Of a stretch of DNA of 64,000 nt, positions 43,987 to 56,035 are shown in pieces. Position numbers and translations under genes: made by a program. The DNA is from an uncultured Eubacteriales bacterium (GTDB lineage: Bacteria; Bacillota; Clostridia; Oscillospirales; Acutalibacteraceae). The DNA is taken from the NCBI GenBank assembly GCA_934486895.1, contig CAKSQZ010000003.1, forward strand, positions 32,737-96,736, written 5' to 3'. Under the pieces are notes generated by a model that worked only from the letters and a program-made list of their open reading frames with translations, did not search any database and was not told where the DNA came from. Every line of letters begins with the position of its first letter. The first letter of the stretch is position 1.

Positions 43987-44892
43987 ATGAAGCATTTACT
44001 CACAATGATGGACCTCTCGAAAGACGATATCCTCGAGATCTTAAACCTTGCCGATCAGCTTAAATATGAGCGCAAAAACGGCATCGAGCATCACCTTCTC
44101 AAAGGTAAATCGCTCGGTATGATTTTTGAAAAGTCATCGACAAGAACCCGCATTTCGTTTGAAACGGGTATGTATCAGCTCGGCGGTCAGGCACTGTTTT
44201 TATCGCCGAGAGATCTGCAGATAGGCAGGGGCGAGCCGATACAGGACACAGCCCGTGTTCTCTCGCGCTTTTTGGACGGCATTATGATCCGCACCTTTGA
44301 GCAGTCTGAGGTTGAGGATCTTGCGAAATACGGCAGTATTCCGATCATCAACGGTCTGACCGACTATTGCCACCCGTGCCAGGTGCTTGCGGATCTTATG
44401 ACTATCCGCGAATTCAAGGGCAAGCTCGAAGGGCTCAAGATGTGCTTTATAGGCGACGGCAACAACATGATGAATTCGCTTGTTGTCGGCGGTATCAAGA
44501 CAGGCATGAATGTCAGCGTTGCCTGCCCCGAGGGATATCGTCCGCCGCAGAACATCATTGATTTCGGCAACGAATCGGGCAGATTTGAGATGTTCACCGA
44601 TCCTAAGGACGCAGCTGTTGGCGCAGATGTTATTCTCACCGATGTCTGGGCTTCGATGGGTCAGGAAGAGGAAAAGGCTGTTCGCGAGAAAGCGTTTAAG
44701 GGCTACTGCATCGATGAGGATCTGATGAGCGTTGCAAACGAGGGATGCATGGTTCTGCACTGCCTGCCGGCTCATCGCGGCGAGGAGATCTCCGCCGAAG
44801 TCATGGAGGCTCACGCAAACGAGATCTTTGAGGAGGCTGAAAACCGCCTGCACGCGCAGAAAGCGGTTATGGTGCTTCTGATGAAAGACTGA
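43987..44892 (+). CDS. argF: Ornithine carbamoyltransferase
   Basis: Makes citrulline from ornithine and carbamoyl phosphate. 301 residues with the carbamoyl-phosphate motif EKSSTRTRISFE, HPCQVLAD, DVWASMGQ and HCLPAHRG, the last holding the ornithine-site Cys. AAAGGAG precedes the ATG. Last gene of the operon, followed by a terminator. Confidence 0.97.
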   Translation: MKHLLTMMDLSKDDILEILNLADQLKYERKNGIEHHLLKGKSLGMIFEKSSTRTRISFETGMYQLGGQALFLSPRDLQIGRGEPIQDTARVLSRFLDGIMIRTFEQSEVEDLAKYGSIPIINGLTDYCHPCQVLADLMTIREFKGKLEGLKMCFIGDGNNMMNSLVVGGIKTGMNVSVACPEGYRPPQNIIDFGNESGRFEMFTDPKDAAVGADVILTDVWASMGQEEEKAVREKAFKGYCIDEDLMSVANEGCMVLHCLPAHRGEEISAEVMEAHANEIFEEAENRLHAQKAVMVLLMKD

Positions 44893-44902
44893 TAAAGCTA
44901 TA

Positions 44903-44949
44903 TAAAAAAGCAGGGACTGCTATGCAGCCCCTGCTTTTTGATTTAGAAT
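44903..44949. repeat. 47-bp direct repeat, copy 1, also the argF terminator
   Basis: Identical over all 47 bases to 45858-45904. The inner part is a stem-loop (AAAAAGCAGGG paired with CCCTGCTTTTT around a mostly paired centre) with T after it on the plus strand, so it ends argF and can also act on the minus strand for the cassette gene, whose stop lies at 44955. Finding the same terminator twice, flanking one gene, suggests insertion or duplication. Confidence 0.95.
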
Positions 44950-44954
44950 AAGGT

Positions 44955-45688
44955 TTACTGTTTTTTATAGCCGTTACTTATCAATTCCGATTCAAGCTTA
45001 TATGCAGTCATATATGCATCGTCCATCACATCGTCCATATCCATTTCAGAGTAGTCTTCACTGATAAAAATTCCTGTATCGTCAACACACTCTTTGAATC
45101 TGTTATAATTATATATATTAAGCAGATCGTTTATCTCAATTGTGCATGAGTATGTATAGCTACCGTCCTTATCATTGACATCAACATTTACATCAGTTTT
45201 AATAAAATCTATTCCCCAAAATGCTTTCGTCAATTTTTCAGAAATATCAGCCTTCTTCTTATCTACTTCGTCTTTAATATAACTCTCAGCCACTCTGTTT
45301 TCTTTGCTGTAATAATATGATGGTATTATGGGATCGGTCGGAGAAAACTTCTCATATATCTTCATACTGCTTATCCGATTTTCTTCGCTCTTAAAGCTCA
45401 CTTCAAATACGCCGTGCCCGCCGCTGTCATTTGAAAGTCGCAAAGCGTAAGTTGTCCATGCATTTGCGCTGACTATCCCGACAACGGAAAGCGAGCAAAT
45501 CACAGCCGCAAGCACGGCAGCTATGACTATAACTATGACCTTATGGTTCTTTATTGCCTGAACAAATCCTTTTTTGGCTTCGGTGAAACAATCGCGCCGT
45601 TGGCCGAATTTTCATCCACCGCACAACCGCAATTAGCGCAGAATTTCGCATCATCATTCACAACCGAACCACAATTTTTACAAAACAT
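44955..45688 (-). CDS. Zinc-ribbon, transmembrane, extracellular-domain protein split by a -1 frameshift at A AAA AAG
   Basis: From ATG 45688 (AGGGGAG upstream) the first frame codes a zinc ribbon, MFCKNCG and KFCANCG with four cysteines, and would stop at 45551 after 45 codons. After codon 40 the -1 frame continues KGFVQAIKNHK, a transmembrane helix (VIVIVIAAVLAAVICSLSV) and a charged extracellular domain to 44955. Fused, it is 244 residues with the usual order zinc ribbon-TM-domain. The switch lies exactly at A_AAA_AAG (45575-45569). Without a shift, a GTG at 45515 would start inside the TM helix. It may be programmed shifting, a slip mutation, or a sequencing error. Codons look AT-rich against the neighbours. 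Confidence 0.75.
45569..45575 (-). other. Slippery heptamer A AAA AAG
   Basis: On the minus strand the zero-frame codons are CCA AAA AAG, so the heptamer is in the exact X XXY YYZ register needed for -1 shifting, as in dnaX. Reading after the shift gives GGA TTT GTT, the frame that is open to the downstream domain. No strong internal ribosome-like stimulator is visible within 15 bases upstream. Confidence 0.8.
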
Positions 45689-45729
45689 AAAATCTCCCCT
45701 TTGAATAATTGTTATTTGTTGTGTTATAA

Positions 45730-45759
45730 ATTATAAAATACTATCGTACAGGTTGTCAA
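45730..45759 (-). promoter_or_regulatory. Promoter of the zinc-ribbon gene
   Basis: Minus strand TTGACA (45759-45754), 18 bp, TATAAT (45735-45730), both perfect hexamers, about 42 bp before the ATG. This shows the cassette gene is set up for expression on its own. Confidence 0.8.
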
Positions 45760-45857
45760 GCTATAATTTCTTTAGAGATGATAGTATTGGGAGATAAACT
45801 GTTCATAAATAAAAAATGCTCGATTACGCAATAAAAAACTGCGAAACGGAGTGACAC

Positions 45858-45904
45858 TAAAAAAGCAGGGACTGCTATGCAGCCCCTGCTTTTTGATTTA
45901 GAAT
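45858..45904. repeat. 47-bp direct repeat, copy 2, also the terminator of the V-ATPase operon
   Basis: Perfect copy of 44903-44949. The end of the ntpD gene (stop 45898-45900) lies inside it, and the stem-loop follows on the minus strand with T after it, so it ends the V-ATPase operon. Confidence 0.95.
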
Positions 45905-46578
45905 TCTGCGTCTCTTAGGCGGTTTTGTTCGATCTGCTTTTCGACCATCATATCCTTAACTTTCATAAGTCTTGTCTGACCGGAGCGCTCGCTTTCATCG
46001 AGCTTCATTGTTATCATTTTAATAGTATCCCGGAGCTGAGGTATCATAACATGCTCGAGAGCGTTTACTCTGCGGCGTGTTCGCTCGATCTCCGCCGCCA
46101 TCAGCTTTGCCGACTTTTCACGCTCGGCGAGCTTGAGCATATCGGGCAGGACTTCGGCGAGCTTATACACCGCTTCATCGAGATCGGAATATGTCTGCGC
46201 AAAGCCGTAGGAATAAATGTCCGACGGATCATCAGTCCGCATTTTGACATTATACACCGGCACTTCGACGCTCATGACATTCTTGCTGCCGACCTCAAGC
46301 GTTACTTCCTGCTTCGGAAGTAGCAGTGCCGAATTCACAACTTCATCAAGCATAACGGCAGACGCGACCGAAAAATGGCTGTTTGCTTCCGTTATCTGCG
46401 CTTCGACTTTTTCTCTGAGCGCCTTATTTTCTCTGACAGTCTGCAAAAAGATCCGCATGAGTTCATCGCGCTTATCCTTCAAAAGCTTATGACCTCTTGT
46501 TGCGGTGCTGAGCCGCTTTTTCAGACGGGACAGCTCCATTCTTGTCGGGTTAACATTCAGGACTGCCATAGCGCTCAC
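45898..46578 (-). CDS. ntpD: V-type ATPase subunit D
   Basis: Central-stalk rotor subunit that couples the A3B3 head to the membrane ring. 226 residues, almost wholly coiled-coil at both ends: [17 protein letters not shown] near the start (family signature NPTR) and [21 protein letters not shown] in the second helix. Overlaps ntpB by 4 bp (ATGA). Last gene of the operon. Its final codon lies in a direct repeat. Confidence 0.95.
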   Translation of the reverse strand: MSAMAVLNVNPTRMELSRLKKRLSTATRGHKLLKDKRDELMRIFLQTVRENKALREKVEAQITEANSHFSVASAVMLDEVVNSALLLPKQEVTLEVGSKNVMSVEVPVYNVKMRTDDPSDIYSYGFAQTYSDLDEAVYKLAEVLPDMLKLAEREKSAKLMAAEIERTRRRVNALEHVMIPQLRDTIKMITMKLDESERSGQTRLMKVKDMMVEKQIEQNRLRDAEF

Positions 46579-47948
46579 TCTTTCTCATAGTACATATCGA
46601 GATACTTATCATCGATACGCTTGAGCTCGGAACGCGGCAGTATTCTGAGCAGCTTCCAGCCGAGATCGAGCGTTTCCTCGATAGTGCGGTTGGTATCGTT
46701 GCCCTGAGAAACATAATCGCGCTCAAACTCATCGGCAAAACGAGCATAAAGCTTATCGATATCGGTGAGCGCCGACTCACCCAGAATGACCATAAGCTCC
46801 TTGGCTTCCTTGCCTCGCGCATAAGCCGCGAAAAGCTGATTCAATGTGTTTGAATGGTCGGCTCTGGTCTTGCCTTCGCCGATACCCTTATCCTTGAGTC
46901 GCGAAAGGCTCGGCAAAACATCGATAGGCGGTGTTATTCCCTTGCGGTAAAGCTCGCGCGAAAGAATGATCTGACCCTCGGTGATATACCCCGTGAGGTC
47001 TGGGATCGGGTGAGTTTTATCGTCCTCAGGCATGGTGAGGATCGGGATAAGCGTTATCGAGCCGTCCTTGCCCTTGAGTCTGCCTGCTCGCTCATAAAGC
47101 GTTGCAAGATCGGTGTACATATAGCCAGGATAGCCTCGTCTGCCGGGGACTTCCTTTCTCGCCGCGGATACTTCGCGCAGAGCGTCGGCATAGTTTGTAA
47201 TATCGGTCATGATAACAAGCACATGCATACCGCGGTCAAACGCGAGATACTCCGCCGCTGTGAGCGCCATTCTCGGTGTTGCGATACGCTCGACAGCAGG
47301 ATCGTTTGCAAGGTTTACAAACATAACCGTTCTGTCGATAGCGCCTGTTTCCTTAAAGCTTTCAATAAAGAAGTTCGCCTCTTCAAAGGTGATACCCATT
47401 GCCGCAAAGACAACCGCGAATTGCTCGTTATCGCCGAGCACCGTTGCCTGACGGGCTATCTGAGCCGCAAGGTTTGCGTGCGGCAAGCCGGATGCGGAGA
47501 AGATAGGCAGCTTCTGTCCGCGGACAAGCGTGTTAAGGCCGTCGATCGCGGAAACGCCTGTTTGAATGAACTCCTGCGGATAGTTTCTTGCGGCGGGGTT
47601 CATAGGCGTGCCGTTTACATCAAGCCGCTTTTCGGGGATAAGCTCGGGGCCGCCGTCCTTCGGTCTGCCGAGACCGTCGAAAACACGCGACAGCATATCG
47701 GGCGAGACCGAAAGCTCCATAGATCTGCCGAGAAAACGCACCTTTGACGAGTCAAGGTTGATACCTGCGGAGTTTTCAAAAAGCTGAACGAGCGCGTCCG
47801 TGCCGTTGACCTCGAGAACCTTGCAGCGGCGGCGTTCGCCGTTTTTCAGCTCTATTTCGCCGAGCTCGTTATACTTAACTCCCTCGACCTGCCGCACCAG
47901 CATAAGCGGGCCTGCGACTTCTTCTATCGTTCTGTATTCTTTAGCCAT
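46575..47948 (-). CDS. ntpB: V-type ATPase subunit B
   Basis: Non-catalytic partner of subunit A in the head. 457 residues. The regulatory site replaces the Walker A P-loop with FSASGLPH, and the family pattern [32 protein letters not shown] and [16 protein letters not shown] is seen. AAGGGGGCTTCACAC precedes the ATG, 13 bp after ntpA. Confidence 0.96.
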   Translation of the reverse strand: MAKEYRTIEEVAGPLMLVRQVEGVKYNELGEIELKNGERRRCKVLEVNGTDALVQLFENSAGINLDSSKVRFLGRSMELSVSPDMLSRVFDGLGRPKDGGPELIPEKRLDVNGTPMNPAARNYPQEFIQTGVSAIDGLNTLVRGQKLPIFSASGLPHANLAAQIARQATVLGDNEQFAVVFAAMGITFEEANFFIESFKETGAIDRTVMFVNLANDPAVERIATPRMALTAAEYLAFDRGMHVLVIMTDITNYADALREVSAARKEVPGRRGYPGYMYTDLATLYERAGRLKGKDGSITLIPILTMPEDDKTHPIPDLTGYITEGQIILSRELYRKGITPPIDVLPSLSRLKDKGIGEGKTRADHSNTLNQLFAAYARGKEAKELMVILGESALTDIDKLYARFADEFERDYVSQGNDTNRTIEETLDLGWKLLRILPRSELKRIDDKYLDMYYEKE

Positions 47949-47961
47949 GTGTGAAGCCCCC

Positions 47962-49737
47962 TTATAAATTCTCGGCGGTGTTCACCGCATTTGCAACTTC
48001 TGTCGAAAGTTCGGTTTCGATACGCTCATACTCCGCATCGACTTCGTCCTCTTTATGATATTTAAATCTGCCTATGCTCTCTCTTATCGGAAGAGCGACA
48101 AGATCGTTTATTTCTGCGCCGCGGTCAAGTCCGTCGCAGCATTTATCAAAGTAGCTGAGGATCGCTTTCATCATGAGAAGCTGTTTGTGCATCGATGTGT
48201 AGGTATCGGTCTCATGGAAAGCGTTTTGATGCAGAAAATCCTCTCTTATCGAGCGGGCGGCTTCGAGCTTCAATCTATCCTTTGCGCCGAGAGCGTCCAT
48301 ACCGACAAGCTTAACTATCTCTTCAAGTTCAGCCTCGTCCTGAAGCAGAGCCATCATTCTCGCACGCAGAGGCATCCAATCCGCCGAAACATTCTCTGTG
48401 TACCATGTGCCGAGCATATCGAGATAAAGCGAATACGAATTAAGCCAGTTTATCGCCGGGAAATGGCGCTTATAAGCAAGCGACGCATCGAGTCCCCAGA
48501 ACACTTTGACGATTCTTAGAGTCGCCTGCGAAACAGGCTCCGAAATATCGCCGCCCGGAGGAGATACCGCACCGATGACAGAGAGAGCGCCTTCGGTGTC
48601 CTCACTGCCGTTTACGATAACTCTTCCTGCACGCTCATAGAACTGAGCCAGGCGCGAGCCGAGGTATGCCGGATAGCCCTCTTCGCCGGGCATTTCCTCA
48701 AGTCTGCCCGACATTTCTCTGAGCGCTTCCGCCCAGCGTGAGGTCGAGTCTGCCATGAGTGCGACTGTGTAGCCCATATCTCTGAAATATTCGGCGATGG
48801 TGATACCGGTGTAGATCGACGCTTCACGCGCGGCGACCGGCATATCCGAAGTGTTCGCAATAAGAACAGTGCGTTCCATAAGCGACGAGCCTGTGCGCGG
48901 ATCGCGAAGCTCGGGAAATTCATTTAAAACATCGGTCATCTCATTGCCGCGTTCGCCGCAGCCGATATAAACGATAATGTCCGCCGCAGCCCATTTCGCA
49001 AGCTGATGCTGAACGACAGTCTTGCCCGAACCGAACGGCCCCGGAACAGCCGCAACGCCGCCCTTTGCAATCGGGAACATCGTGTCGATAACACGCTGGC
49101 CTGTGACGAGCGGAATATCGGGAGAAAGCTTCTGCTTATAAGGTCTGCCGACTCGAACGGGCCATTTCTGCATCATTGAAATATTGTGCAGTTCACCCTT
49201 TTCATCTTTGATGACGGCGACCGTGTCCGACACGGTGTACTCGCCGCTTTTTATCTCCTCAACAGTGCCGCAAACACCGTTCGGCACAAGGATCTTATGC
49301 TCGACCACGGCGGTCTCGCTGACTTTGCCGAGTGCGTCGCCTGCTTCGACCTTATCGCCTTTTTGCACGACGGCTTTAAAATTCCATTTGCGTTCGCGGT
49401 CGAGCGACGGCACTTCAACGCCGCGCTCAAGATTAGAGCCCGCGACCTCCATTATCTTTTCCAGCGGCCGCTGGATACCGTCGAAAATAGAGCCGATAAG
49501 TCCTGGGCCGAGTTCGACCGAAAGCGGAGCGCCTGTTGATTCAACGATCTCGCCGGGGCCGAGTCCAGAGGTTTCCTCATAGACCTGTATCGATGCTTTA
49601 TCGCCGTGGATCTCGATTATTTCTCCGATGAGGTGCTTATCGCTGACCCGCACGACATCGAACATATCCGCGTCCCTCATACCGGACGCGATGACGAGAG
49701 GTCCCGCGACCTTCGTTATCGTTCCTTTGCTTGCCAA
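47962..49737 (-). CDS. ntpA: V-type ATPase catalytic subunit A
   Basis: Binds and hydrolyses ATP. 591 residues with Walker [25 protein letters not shown] holding the catalytic Glu, [35 protein letters not shown] region and the A-specific non-homologous bulge (residues about 115-185). The start is TTG at 49737 with AAAGGATTG 8 bp upstream; the product begins [15 protein letters not shown], like the family. No intein. Confidence 0.96.
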   Translation of the reverse strand: MASKGTITKVAGPLVIASGMRDADMFDVVRVSDKHLIGEIIEIHGDKASIQVYEETSGLGPGEIVESTGAPLSVELGPGLIGSIFDGIQRPLEKIMEVAGSNLERGVEVPSLDRERKWNFKAVVQKGDKVEAGDALGKVSETAVVEHKILVPNGVCGTVEEIKSGEYTVSDTVAVIKDEKGELHNISMMQKWPVRVGRPYKQKLSPDIPLVTGQRVIDTMFPIAKGGVAAVPGPFGSGKTVVQHQLAKWAAADIIVYIGCGERGNEMTDVLNEFPELRDPRTGSSLMERTVLIANTSDMPVAAREASIYTGITIAEYFRDMGYTVALMADSTSRWAEALREMSGRLEEMPGEEGYPAYLGSRLAQFYERAGRVIVNGSEDTEGALSVIGAVSPPGGDISEPVSQATLRIVKVFWGLDASLAYKRHFPAINWLNSYSLYLDMLGTWYTENVSADWMPLRARMMALLQDEAELEEIVKLVGMDALGAKDRLKLEAARSIREDFLHQNAFHETDTYTSMHKQLLMMKAILSYFDKCCDGLDRGAEINDLVALPIRESIGRFKYHKEDEVDAEYERIETELSTEVANAVNTAENL

Positions 49738-49751
49738 TTAAATCAATCCTT

Positions 49752-50069
49752 TCACTCGTTTGAAAGTATATCCGATCCGACCGCGCGTTCGACTGCGAGG
49801 CTGAGCTCGCTCTTTCCGATACCGTTGTTTCCGAATGTGCCGGGTATCGGGATGATCGCGATCTCGGGATCATCGAAAAATCTGCTTGTCAGTGCACCGA
49901 GGTCTTTATAAAGCACCTCGGTCACATAAATGACAGTATAGTCGTTTTTTGTGAGCTTTATGATTATCTGCTCGGCGTCGCCCGGAGTGTCCGCAGTGAA
50001 AACTCCGAGCCCTAAAGCCGCAAAGCCGCGCACACTGTCGGCAGAGCCGACCACCGCTATATTTTTCAT
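49752..50069 (-). CDS. V-type ATPase subunit F (enterococcal NtpG)
   Basis: 105-residue alpha/beta rotor-shaft subunit. It begins KNIAVVGSADSVRGFAALGL, has YTVIYVTEVLY and IAIIPIPG, all family-typical. It sits between the C and A genes, where enterococci have ntpG. It contacts subunit D and adjusts ATPase coupling. ATG at 50069 with GGGCGTGATAC upstream. Confidence 0.92.
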   Translation of the reverse strand: MKNIAVVGSADSVRGFAALGLGVFTADTPGDAEQIIIKLTKNDYTVIYVTEVLYKDLGALTSRFFDDPEIAIIPIPGTFGNNGIGKSELSLAVERAVGSDILSNE

Positions 50070-50090
50070 TGTATCACGCCCTTTTTAATA

Positions 50091-51047
50091 TCAGACGGTC
50101 TTTCTCACACGCTGTCTTATCATCTGCTCGGAAAGCCCCGCTGTTTTACAGCCGATGACTATTCGGGCTGTTTTTATCTGCGCTTTTTTACGAATGATAT
50201 ACGCCGCTATCGGCGCAGGGCCGAGTGCGGTGTATTTAGCGCTGTCGCAATACCGAAGAAGCATATCCTCGCACTGCTTTTCAAAATCGCGGATAGACTC
50301 CGACAAAGCCTGTGCCTGCGTTTCATAAGCTGTGTGGGAAAGGTACTGCGAAACGCTTCCGACGCTTTTCGCGGCGGCATCGATAAGCCGCTTCCTTTGG
50401 AGCGAACGGCATTCTCCGACCGAAAGCTCGATAAAATCTTTATCCTTTTTCATAAAAGCGCATCTTGCCGCTGTTCTCATACAGCAGTCCGCCGCGATCA
50501 ACTCGCCGAGATTTCTTATAAAATCGCCGCTTTTTTCGGTCAGCGAAATAACAGCACCGCAATATGCGCGATCGAGCACCGCGTCGCACAGCTGGCCGTC
50601 GCCCGTTTCGGTTATGAGCGAATACGCTCTCCGTGCGGCAGACGACATATATTCGGGCAAAAGATCGAACTTCTTTTCTCCGATCGCCTTTTTCATATCA
50701 TCGACCGAGCAGGATATTTCGGGAAGCAGCAAGCCGTCGGTCGGTTTGTCCGCAACAGCCGCCTTTATAACTGTTTTGAGATTGTGAAAATCATTGTCGA
50801 TAAGCAGGAACAAAAACTCTTTTTCATCCGGCACCACCGACACAATGAGCTGTCTCATCTCATCGAGCGAGCCCGAAAAATCGGCTGTGTCGCCGTCTCT
50901 TCGGCAAAGTCCGCGCTCTGTCACGATCCCGACAGCATCCGCCGGTGTGGGCGCGGTTATGAGCCGCTCGGTATCCTCCGCCGATAAAAGGCGATTTTCA
51001 TTCATTCTGATCCTTGCAACGGCGTTTGCATATTCAGCGTCTCTCAT
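50091..51047 (-). CDS. ntpC: V-type ATPase subunit C (d-type)
   Basis: 318 residues from the ATG at 51047 (GAGGAGAACTGAT upstream); a start at 51080 inside the E gene is rejected. Mostly helical, beginning RDAEYANAVARIRMNENRLL and carrying LIDNDFHNLKTVIKAA, the socket region that joins the central stalk to the membrane c ring. The next gene upstream (E) ends 1 bp before, so translation is coupled. Confidence 0.92.
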   Translation of the reverse strand: MRDAEYANAVARIRMNENRLLSAEDTERLITAPTPADAVGIVTERGLCRRDGDTADFSGSLDEMRQLIVSVVPDEKEFLFLLIDNDFHNLKTVIKAAVADKPTDGLLLPEISCSVDDMKKAIGEKKFDLLPEYMSSAARRAYSLITETGDGQLCDAVLDRAYCGAVISLTEKSGDFIRNLGELIAADCCMRTAARCAFMKKDKDFIELSVGECRSLQRKRLIDAAAKSVGSVSQYLSHTAYETQAQALSESIRDFEKQCEDMLLRYCDSAKYTALGPAPIAAYIIRKKAQIKTARIVIGCKTAGLSEQMIRQRVRKTV

Positions 51048-51048
51048 A

Positions 51049-51651
51049 TCAGTTCTCCTCGCCGAAAAGTATGTTTGCAACTCCTAAGGTCGCAGTTTCG
51101 CGGCTCTCGTTTACAAGAGCCGAAAAATCGCAGTTGATCTCGATATTGCCGTAGATGATCTTTGCGCCGCAGTCTATCGAATCGTCCGCCGTTTCACTGA
51201 GTCTTATCGATTTATCGTCCGGCAGTGCATCGTTTACAACTATCTCAAAGCCGGGTGAAACACGCAGCAGATCAGCCGAATTAAACACGAGCGTGCCCTC
51301 TCCCTTTTCGGCATACTTCACGATAAGGCGTTTTACCATGCTGAAATATTCGTCTGCCGGCGAATTTTTAAGATCGCGGAGCGCTTTATCAAAAGCATTA
51401 TCGATAGCCTCGCGCTTTGCCGAGAGGATACGACTGCTTTTATCGAGTTCCGAGAACGACTCAGCCGACTGCCTGATCCTGACCGCACGCTTTTCGGCGT
51501 CCGCTTCGGCGGCTTTTATATCGTGCTCGGCATCTGCTTCGGCGTTTTTAATGATCTCGGCGGCTTCCTTCTCGGCTTCGGCAATTATCGCTTTCGCGTC
51601 ACGCTCTGCCTGAGAGTTGATCTCGCCGATTATCCTTTCAAGCCCTTCCAT
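51049..51651 (-). CDS. ntpE: V-type ATPase subunit E
   Basis: 200-residue peripheral-stalk protein from the Met at 51651 (AAGGAAAATT upstream). The N-terminal helix (AERDAKAIIAEAEKEAAEII) is a long charged coiled coil; the C-terminal globular part contains LVFNSADLL and AKIIYGNIEINCDFSALV. The longer frame to 51870 reads across the K gene and is not real. Confidence 0.93.
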   Translation of the reverse strand: MEGLERIIGEINSQAERDAKAIIAEAEKEAAEIIKNAEADAEHDIKAAEADAEKRAVRIRQSAESFSELDKSSRILSAKREAIDNAFDKALRDLKNSPADEYFSMVKRLIVKYAEKGEGTLVFNSADLLRVSPGFEIVVNDALPDDKSIRLSETADDSIDCGAKIIYGNIEINCDFSALVNESRETATLGVANILFGEEN

Positions 51652-51679
51652 AATAATTTTCCTTTCCAGGTTGGATTTT

Positions 51680-54156
<2,477 letters not shown>

Positions 54157-54187
54157 GTTATCACCGCCGATCTTTATTTTTTGTTTT

Positions 54188-54499
54188 TCACTGTGTTATC
54201 TTTGAAATAATATATTCTGCGGCCTTTTGCTGTCTGCCGCTGTCGGGAATATACTCCGCATTCACCGACCGGGCATTTTCCTCTGCCGCACGGGTCTTGA
54301 CCTTATAAGCCTCGTTTTCGGCAGTGGCAATGATCTGCCTTGCACGCTCGGCTGCGTTCTCCTTTGCCTGCTCTGCGATCTTTTTAGCCTTTGTTTTTGC
54401 TGCTTCAATCGTTTGATACGCAGCGTCCTGCGCGGCTGTACTCATCTGACGCGCGCTGTCCTCCGCCGCTCTTATTTCATCGATCGCTTCTTTTGCCAT
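54188..54499 (-). CDS. V-type ATPase peripheral-stalk coiled-coil subunit (G/H type; enterococcal NtpF)
   Basis: 103 residues, nearly all one charged alpha helix (EAIDEIRAAEDSARQM, AKKIAEQAKENAAERARQII), pairing with subunit E in the stator stalk. AAAGGCGGCG precedes the ATG. It heads the operon in the same place as enterococcal ntpF, giving the order stalk-I-K-E-C-F-A-B-D. Confidence 0.88.
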   Translation of the reverse strand: MAKEAIDEIRAAEDSARQMSTAAQDAAYQTIEAAKTKAKKIAEQAKENAAERARQIIATAENEAYKVKTRAAEENARSVNAEYIPDSGRQQKAAEYIISKITQ

Positions 54500-54543
54500 T
54501 TTGTCGCCGCCTTTCCTGCTGCAGTGCAGCTTATTTTTTTATT

Positions 54544-54572
54544 ATTGTACCAAATCACCGCTGATTATGCAA
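54544..54572 (-). promoter_or_regulatory. Promoter of the V-ATPase operon
   Basis: Minus strand TTGCAT (54572-54567), 17 bp, TACAAT (54549-54544), about 45 bp before the first gene. A GCTGCA/TGCAGC palindrome follows at about 54519-54531 in the leader. Confidence 0.7.
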
Positions 54573-54636
54573 GTGCGGCGCTTTTGGCATTTTGCCCGAT
54601 TTGTATGAATTTTATCTAAAAAGCCGTCATTGTATA

Positions 54637-54666
54637 AAAGGACTGTTAAATTTTTAACAGTCCTTT
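54637..54666 (-). terminator. Intrinsic terminator after the rRNA methyltransferase gene
   Basis: Perfect 14-bp stem (54666-54653 with 54650-54637) followed on the minus strand by TTTTATA. Confidence 0.8.
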
Positions 54667-54671
54667 GCACA

Positions 54672-55781
54672 CTATTTAAAATACATATACATCTGGCATT
54701 TGATCATGCCGTTGTAGAGCTTGCGGCGCTTATCCGCCTTTTTGCCGAAGCTCTCTTCAAAGCGCTCGTCGGGCGTGATGATATAATAACGCCAGCCGCG
54801 CTGACGGACAAATTTCCCGCCCATCACAGCATAGAGTTTTCTTGCCTGCTCAATATCGAGCATACGCTCGCCGTAGGGCGGATTTGTTATCACAAGACCC
54901 TTGCCGTCATCGGTTTCAAAATCGCAAATGTCTTTTACGGTTGTTTTAATGCTGTAATCCACACCGGCTTTTTTGGCGTTTTGAGCGCAAAGCCCGAGTG
55001 CACGCTTATCTATATCGCTGCCGTAGGCGATGAAATCATGGTTGCGCTTGATATCGGCAAATGCCGCCTCGCGTTCATCGGAGAATATCTCCTGATCCAC
55101 CCAGCCGAGCGACTCCAGTGCAAAACCGCGCCGCAGTCCGGGCGCAATGTTATGCGCGATCAAAGCCGACTCTATAAGGATAGTTCCCGAACCGCAGAAA
55201 GGATCGTACATCACCGAGTCGGGATATACTCTCGCCGCTTGTGCCATTGCGGCGGCAAGAGTTTCTCTTATCGGGGCGGAGTTTGCGTTTTCGCGGTAGC
55301 CTCGCTTGTGCAGTCCCTCGCCGCTTGTGTCGATCATGATCCGCGCTCTGTCTTTAAGAATTGAAAACTGAAGCTGGTTTTTTGCTCCCGTTTCTTCAAA
55401 CCAGGAAATGCCGTAGTACGACTTAAGCCTATCGACGGCGGCTTTCTTTACTATCTTTTGAATATCGGGCACCGAATGAAGCTTTGAATCAAGCGACCAG
55501 CCTTTAACGGGGAACGCATCTGTCTTGCGGATGTACTGCTCAAACGGCAGCCTCTTTACATTTTCAAAAAGTTCGTCAAACGAAGCGGCGTGAAACTCGC
55601 CGAGTACGAGTAAAACACGCTCGGCAACTCTTGAGCGCAGATTGACTCTGCACATTGTTCTGATATCGCCGCTGAACAAAACGCAGCCGTTTTCGGGTGT
55701 TACATCTTTTATATCCATTCTTCTCAGCTCGTCTGCAAGCAGACCTTCAACGCCGAAAAGACAAGGTGCGCAAAATCTCAT
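54672..55781 (-). CDS. THUMP-domain class I SAM-dependent RNA methyltransferase (RlmL/YpsC-like)
   Basis: 369 residues from the Met at 55781 (GAGAGGAAC upstream; the ATG at 55799 lies over that ribosome site). An N-terminal ferredoxin-like and THUMP RNA-binding part (FCAPCLFGVEGLLADELRRM) is followed by a Rossmann domain with DPFCGSGTILIES (SAM binding), YGSDIDKRAL and the base-flipping NPPYGERML. These N6-/N2-type motifs fit methylation of guanine in 23S rRNA (RlmL N-terminal half, YpsC). Single gene between its own terminator and an intergenic region. Confidence 0.92.
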   Translation of the reverse strand: MRFCAPCLFGVEGLLADELRRMDIKDVTPENGCVLFSGDIRTMCRVNLRSRVAERVLLVLGEFHAASFDELFENVKRLPFEQYIRKTDAFPVKGWSLDSKLHSVPDIQKIVKKAAVDRLKSYYGISWFEETGAKNQLQFSILKDRARIMIDTSGEGLHKRGYRENANSAPIRETLAAAMAQAARVYPDSVMYDPFCGSGTILIESALIAHNIAPGLRRGFALESLGWVDQEIFSDEREAAFADIKRNHDFIAYGSDIDKRALGLCAQNAKKAGVDYSIKTTVKDICDFETDDGKGLVITNPPYGERMLDIEQARKLYAVMGGKFVRQRGWRYYIITPDERFEESFGKKADKRRKLYNGMIKCQMYMYFK

Positions 55782-55931
55782 TAAAAAAGTTCCTCTCATA
55801 TTCTGATTTTTATTTAAACCGGCGGCAATAAAATCGGTCTGCCGACTGCAAAAATCAGAGGATATTCATATTAATATTATAACCGAGCCGTCGCGCTCAG
55901 TCAACCAAAAAATGCGGTTTTAAATCGTCGG

Positions 55932-55960
55932 TTGTAATTTCGGAGGCAATTTGGTATAAT
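55932..55960 (+). promoter_or_regulatory. Promoter of the ABC-F gene
   Basis: TTGTAA (55932-55937), 17 bp, TATAAT (55955-55960), giving a leader of about 70 bases before the start codon. The rest of the 55782-55931 gap holds no gene or clear structure that I can identify. Confidence 0.75.
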
Positions 55961-56035
55961 CTTTAATGCAGAGGAACCGGCGCTCCTTTGCTCTGATTTA
56001 AAATAAATCATTCGGAAAATGTTTTGGGAGAAATT

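Noticed and set aside
44903..45904. Insertion sequence or transposon target-site duplication
   Set aside because: No transposase or terminal inverted repeats; 47 bp is far too long for a normal target duplication, so only a recombination or duplication event is suggested.
55966..56001. 11-codon leader peptide before the ABC-F gene, MQRNRRSFALI
   Set aside because: The predicted transcript would start at or just after its ATG, so no ribosome site exists, and no mutually exclusive terminator/antiterminator pair was seen.
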